From assembly GCA_046724395.1 (NCBI GenBank), contig JBKOWM010000048.1, positions 1-16,178 on the forward strand: a stretch of DNA of 16,178 nucleotides. Direction: 5' to 3'. A model generated the notes under the pieces. The model did no database searches, was not told the DNA's origin, and was given only the letters and a program-made list of their open reading frames with translations. Of this stretch, positions 16,143 through 16,178 are shown one piece after another. Numbering within the stretch: the stretch's first letter is position 1; the number at the start of each line of letters is the position of its first letter. The position numbers and the translations under genes are program-made. The DNA comes from DATAEU01 sp046724395. Lineage in GTDB: Bacteria > Actinomycetota > UBA4738 > HRBIN12.

Positions 16143-16178
16143 GACGCGGAACCGTCCCAAGGCGTCTCCGTCCTTCCC

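Overview
The window is GC-rich, densely packed chromosomal sequence. It has short intergenic gaps (the longest is about 275 bases), many 4-base ATGA/GTGA start-stop overlaps, frequent GTG starts, and several TANNNT -10-like boxes sitting 6-10 bases before a start codon, as expected for leaderless transcription. Together with the gene content this points to an actinobacterium, perhaps a deep-branching soil lineage. The phylum is an inference; another GC-rich phylum is not excluded. I see no tRNA, rRNA, CRISPR array, insertion sequence or other mobile element, and no stretch over 300 bases without a gene.

Left part (1-4613, all minus strand): an aerobic carbon monoxide dehydrogenase operon in the order coxM (FAD subunit), coxS (2x[2Fe-2S] subunit), coxL (molybdopterin subunit). 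A translationally coupled XdhC-type maturation gene follows; its product ends in a YHS metal-binding domain, and the gene runs off the left edge. CoxL carries the form I signature AYRCSFR, and the M-S-L order is also that of form I, so this should be a true CO oxidiser that binds a Cu-S-Mo centre. The 275-base gap upstream of coxM holds a 22-base palindrome and a possible hairpin over the coxM ribosome binding site.

Middle-left (4889-7876, minus strand): a metallo-beta-lactamase-fold hydrolase coupled to a small stand-alone PAS protein, then a HAD phosphatase, then a stand-alone 5'-3' exonuclease of the PolA N-terminal type. Divergent from the exonuclease is an aminoglycoside-adenylyltransferase-like nucleotidyltransferase (8038-8538, plus).

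Middle-right (8631-13651): an exported N-acetylmuramoyl-alanine amidase (minus), a classical SDR oxidoreductase (plus), an unrecognised protein (minus), an enoyl-CoA hydratase preceded by an 8-codon mini-ORF (plus), a small helix-turn-helix protein (plus), a second SDR resembling trans-2-enoyl-CoA reductase (minus) and a nitroreductase (plus). The hydratase and second SDR could both act on acyl-CoA intermediates, but they are not in one operon.

Right part (13648-16091): a membrane acyltransferase coupled to the nitroreductase gene, converging on an RpoD-type sigma factor gene. The sigma gene is coupled to an upstream small zinc-ribbon protein gene (minus), whose leader contains competing inverted repeats next to its ribosome binding site. 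The observations I rate highest are the XdhC-YHS fusion in a form I cox operon and the zinc-ribbon/sigma pair.
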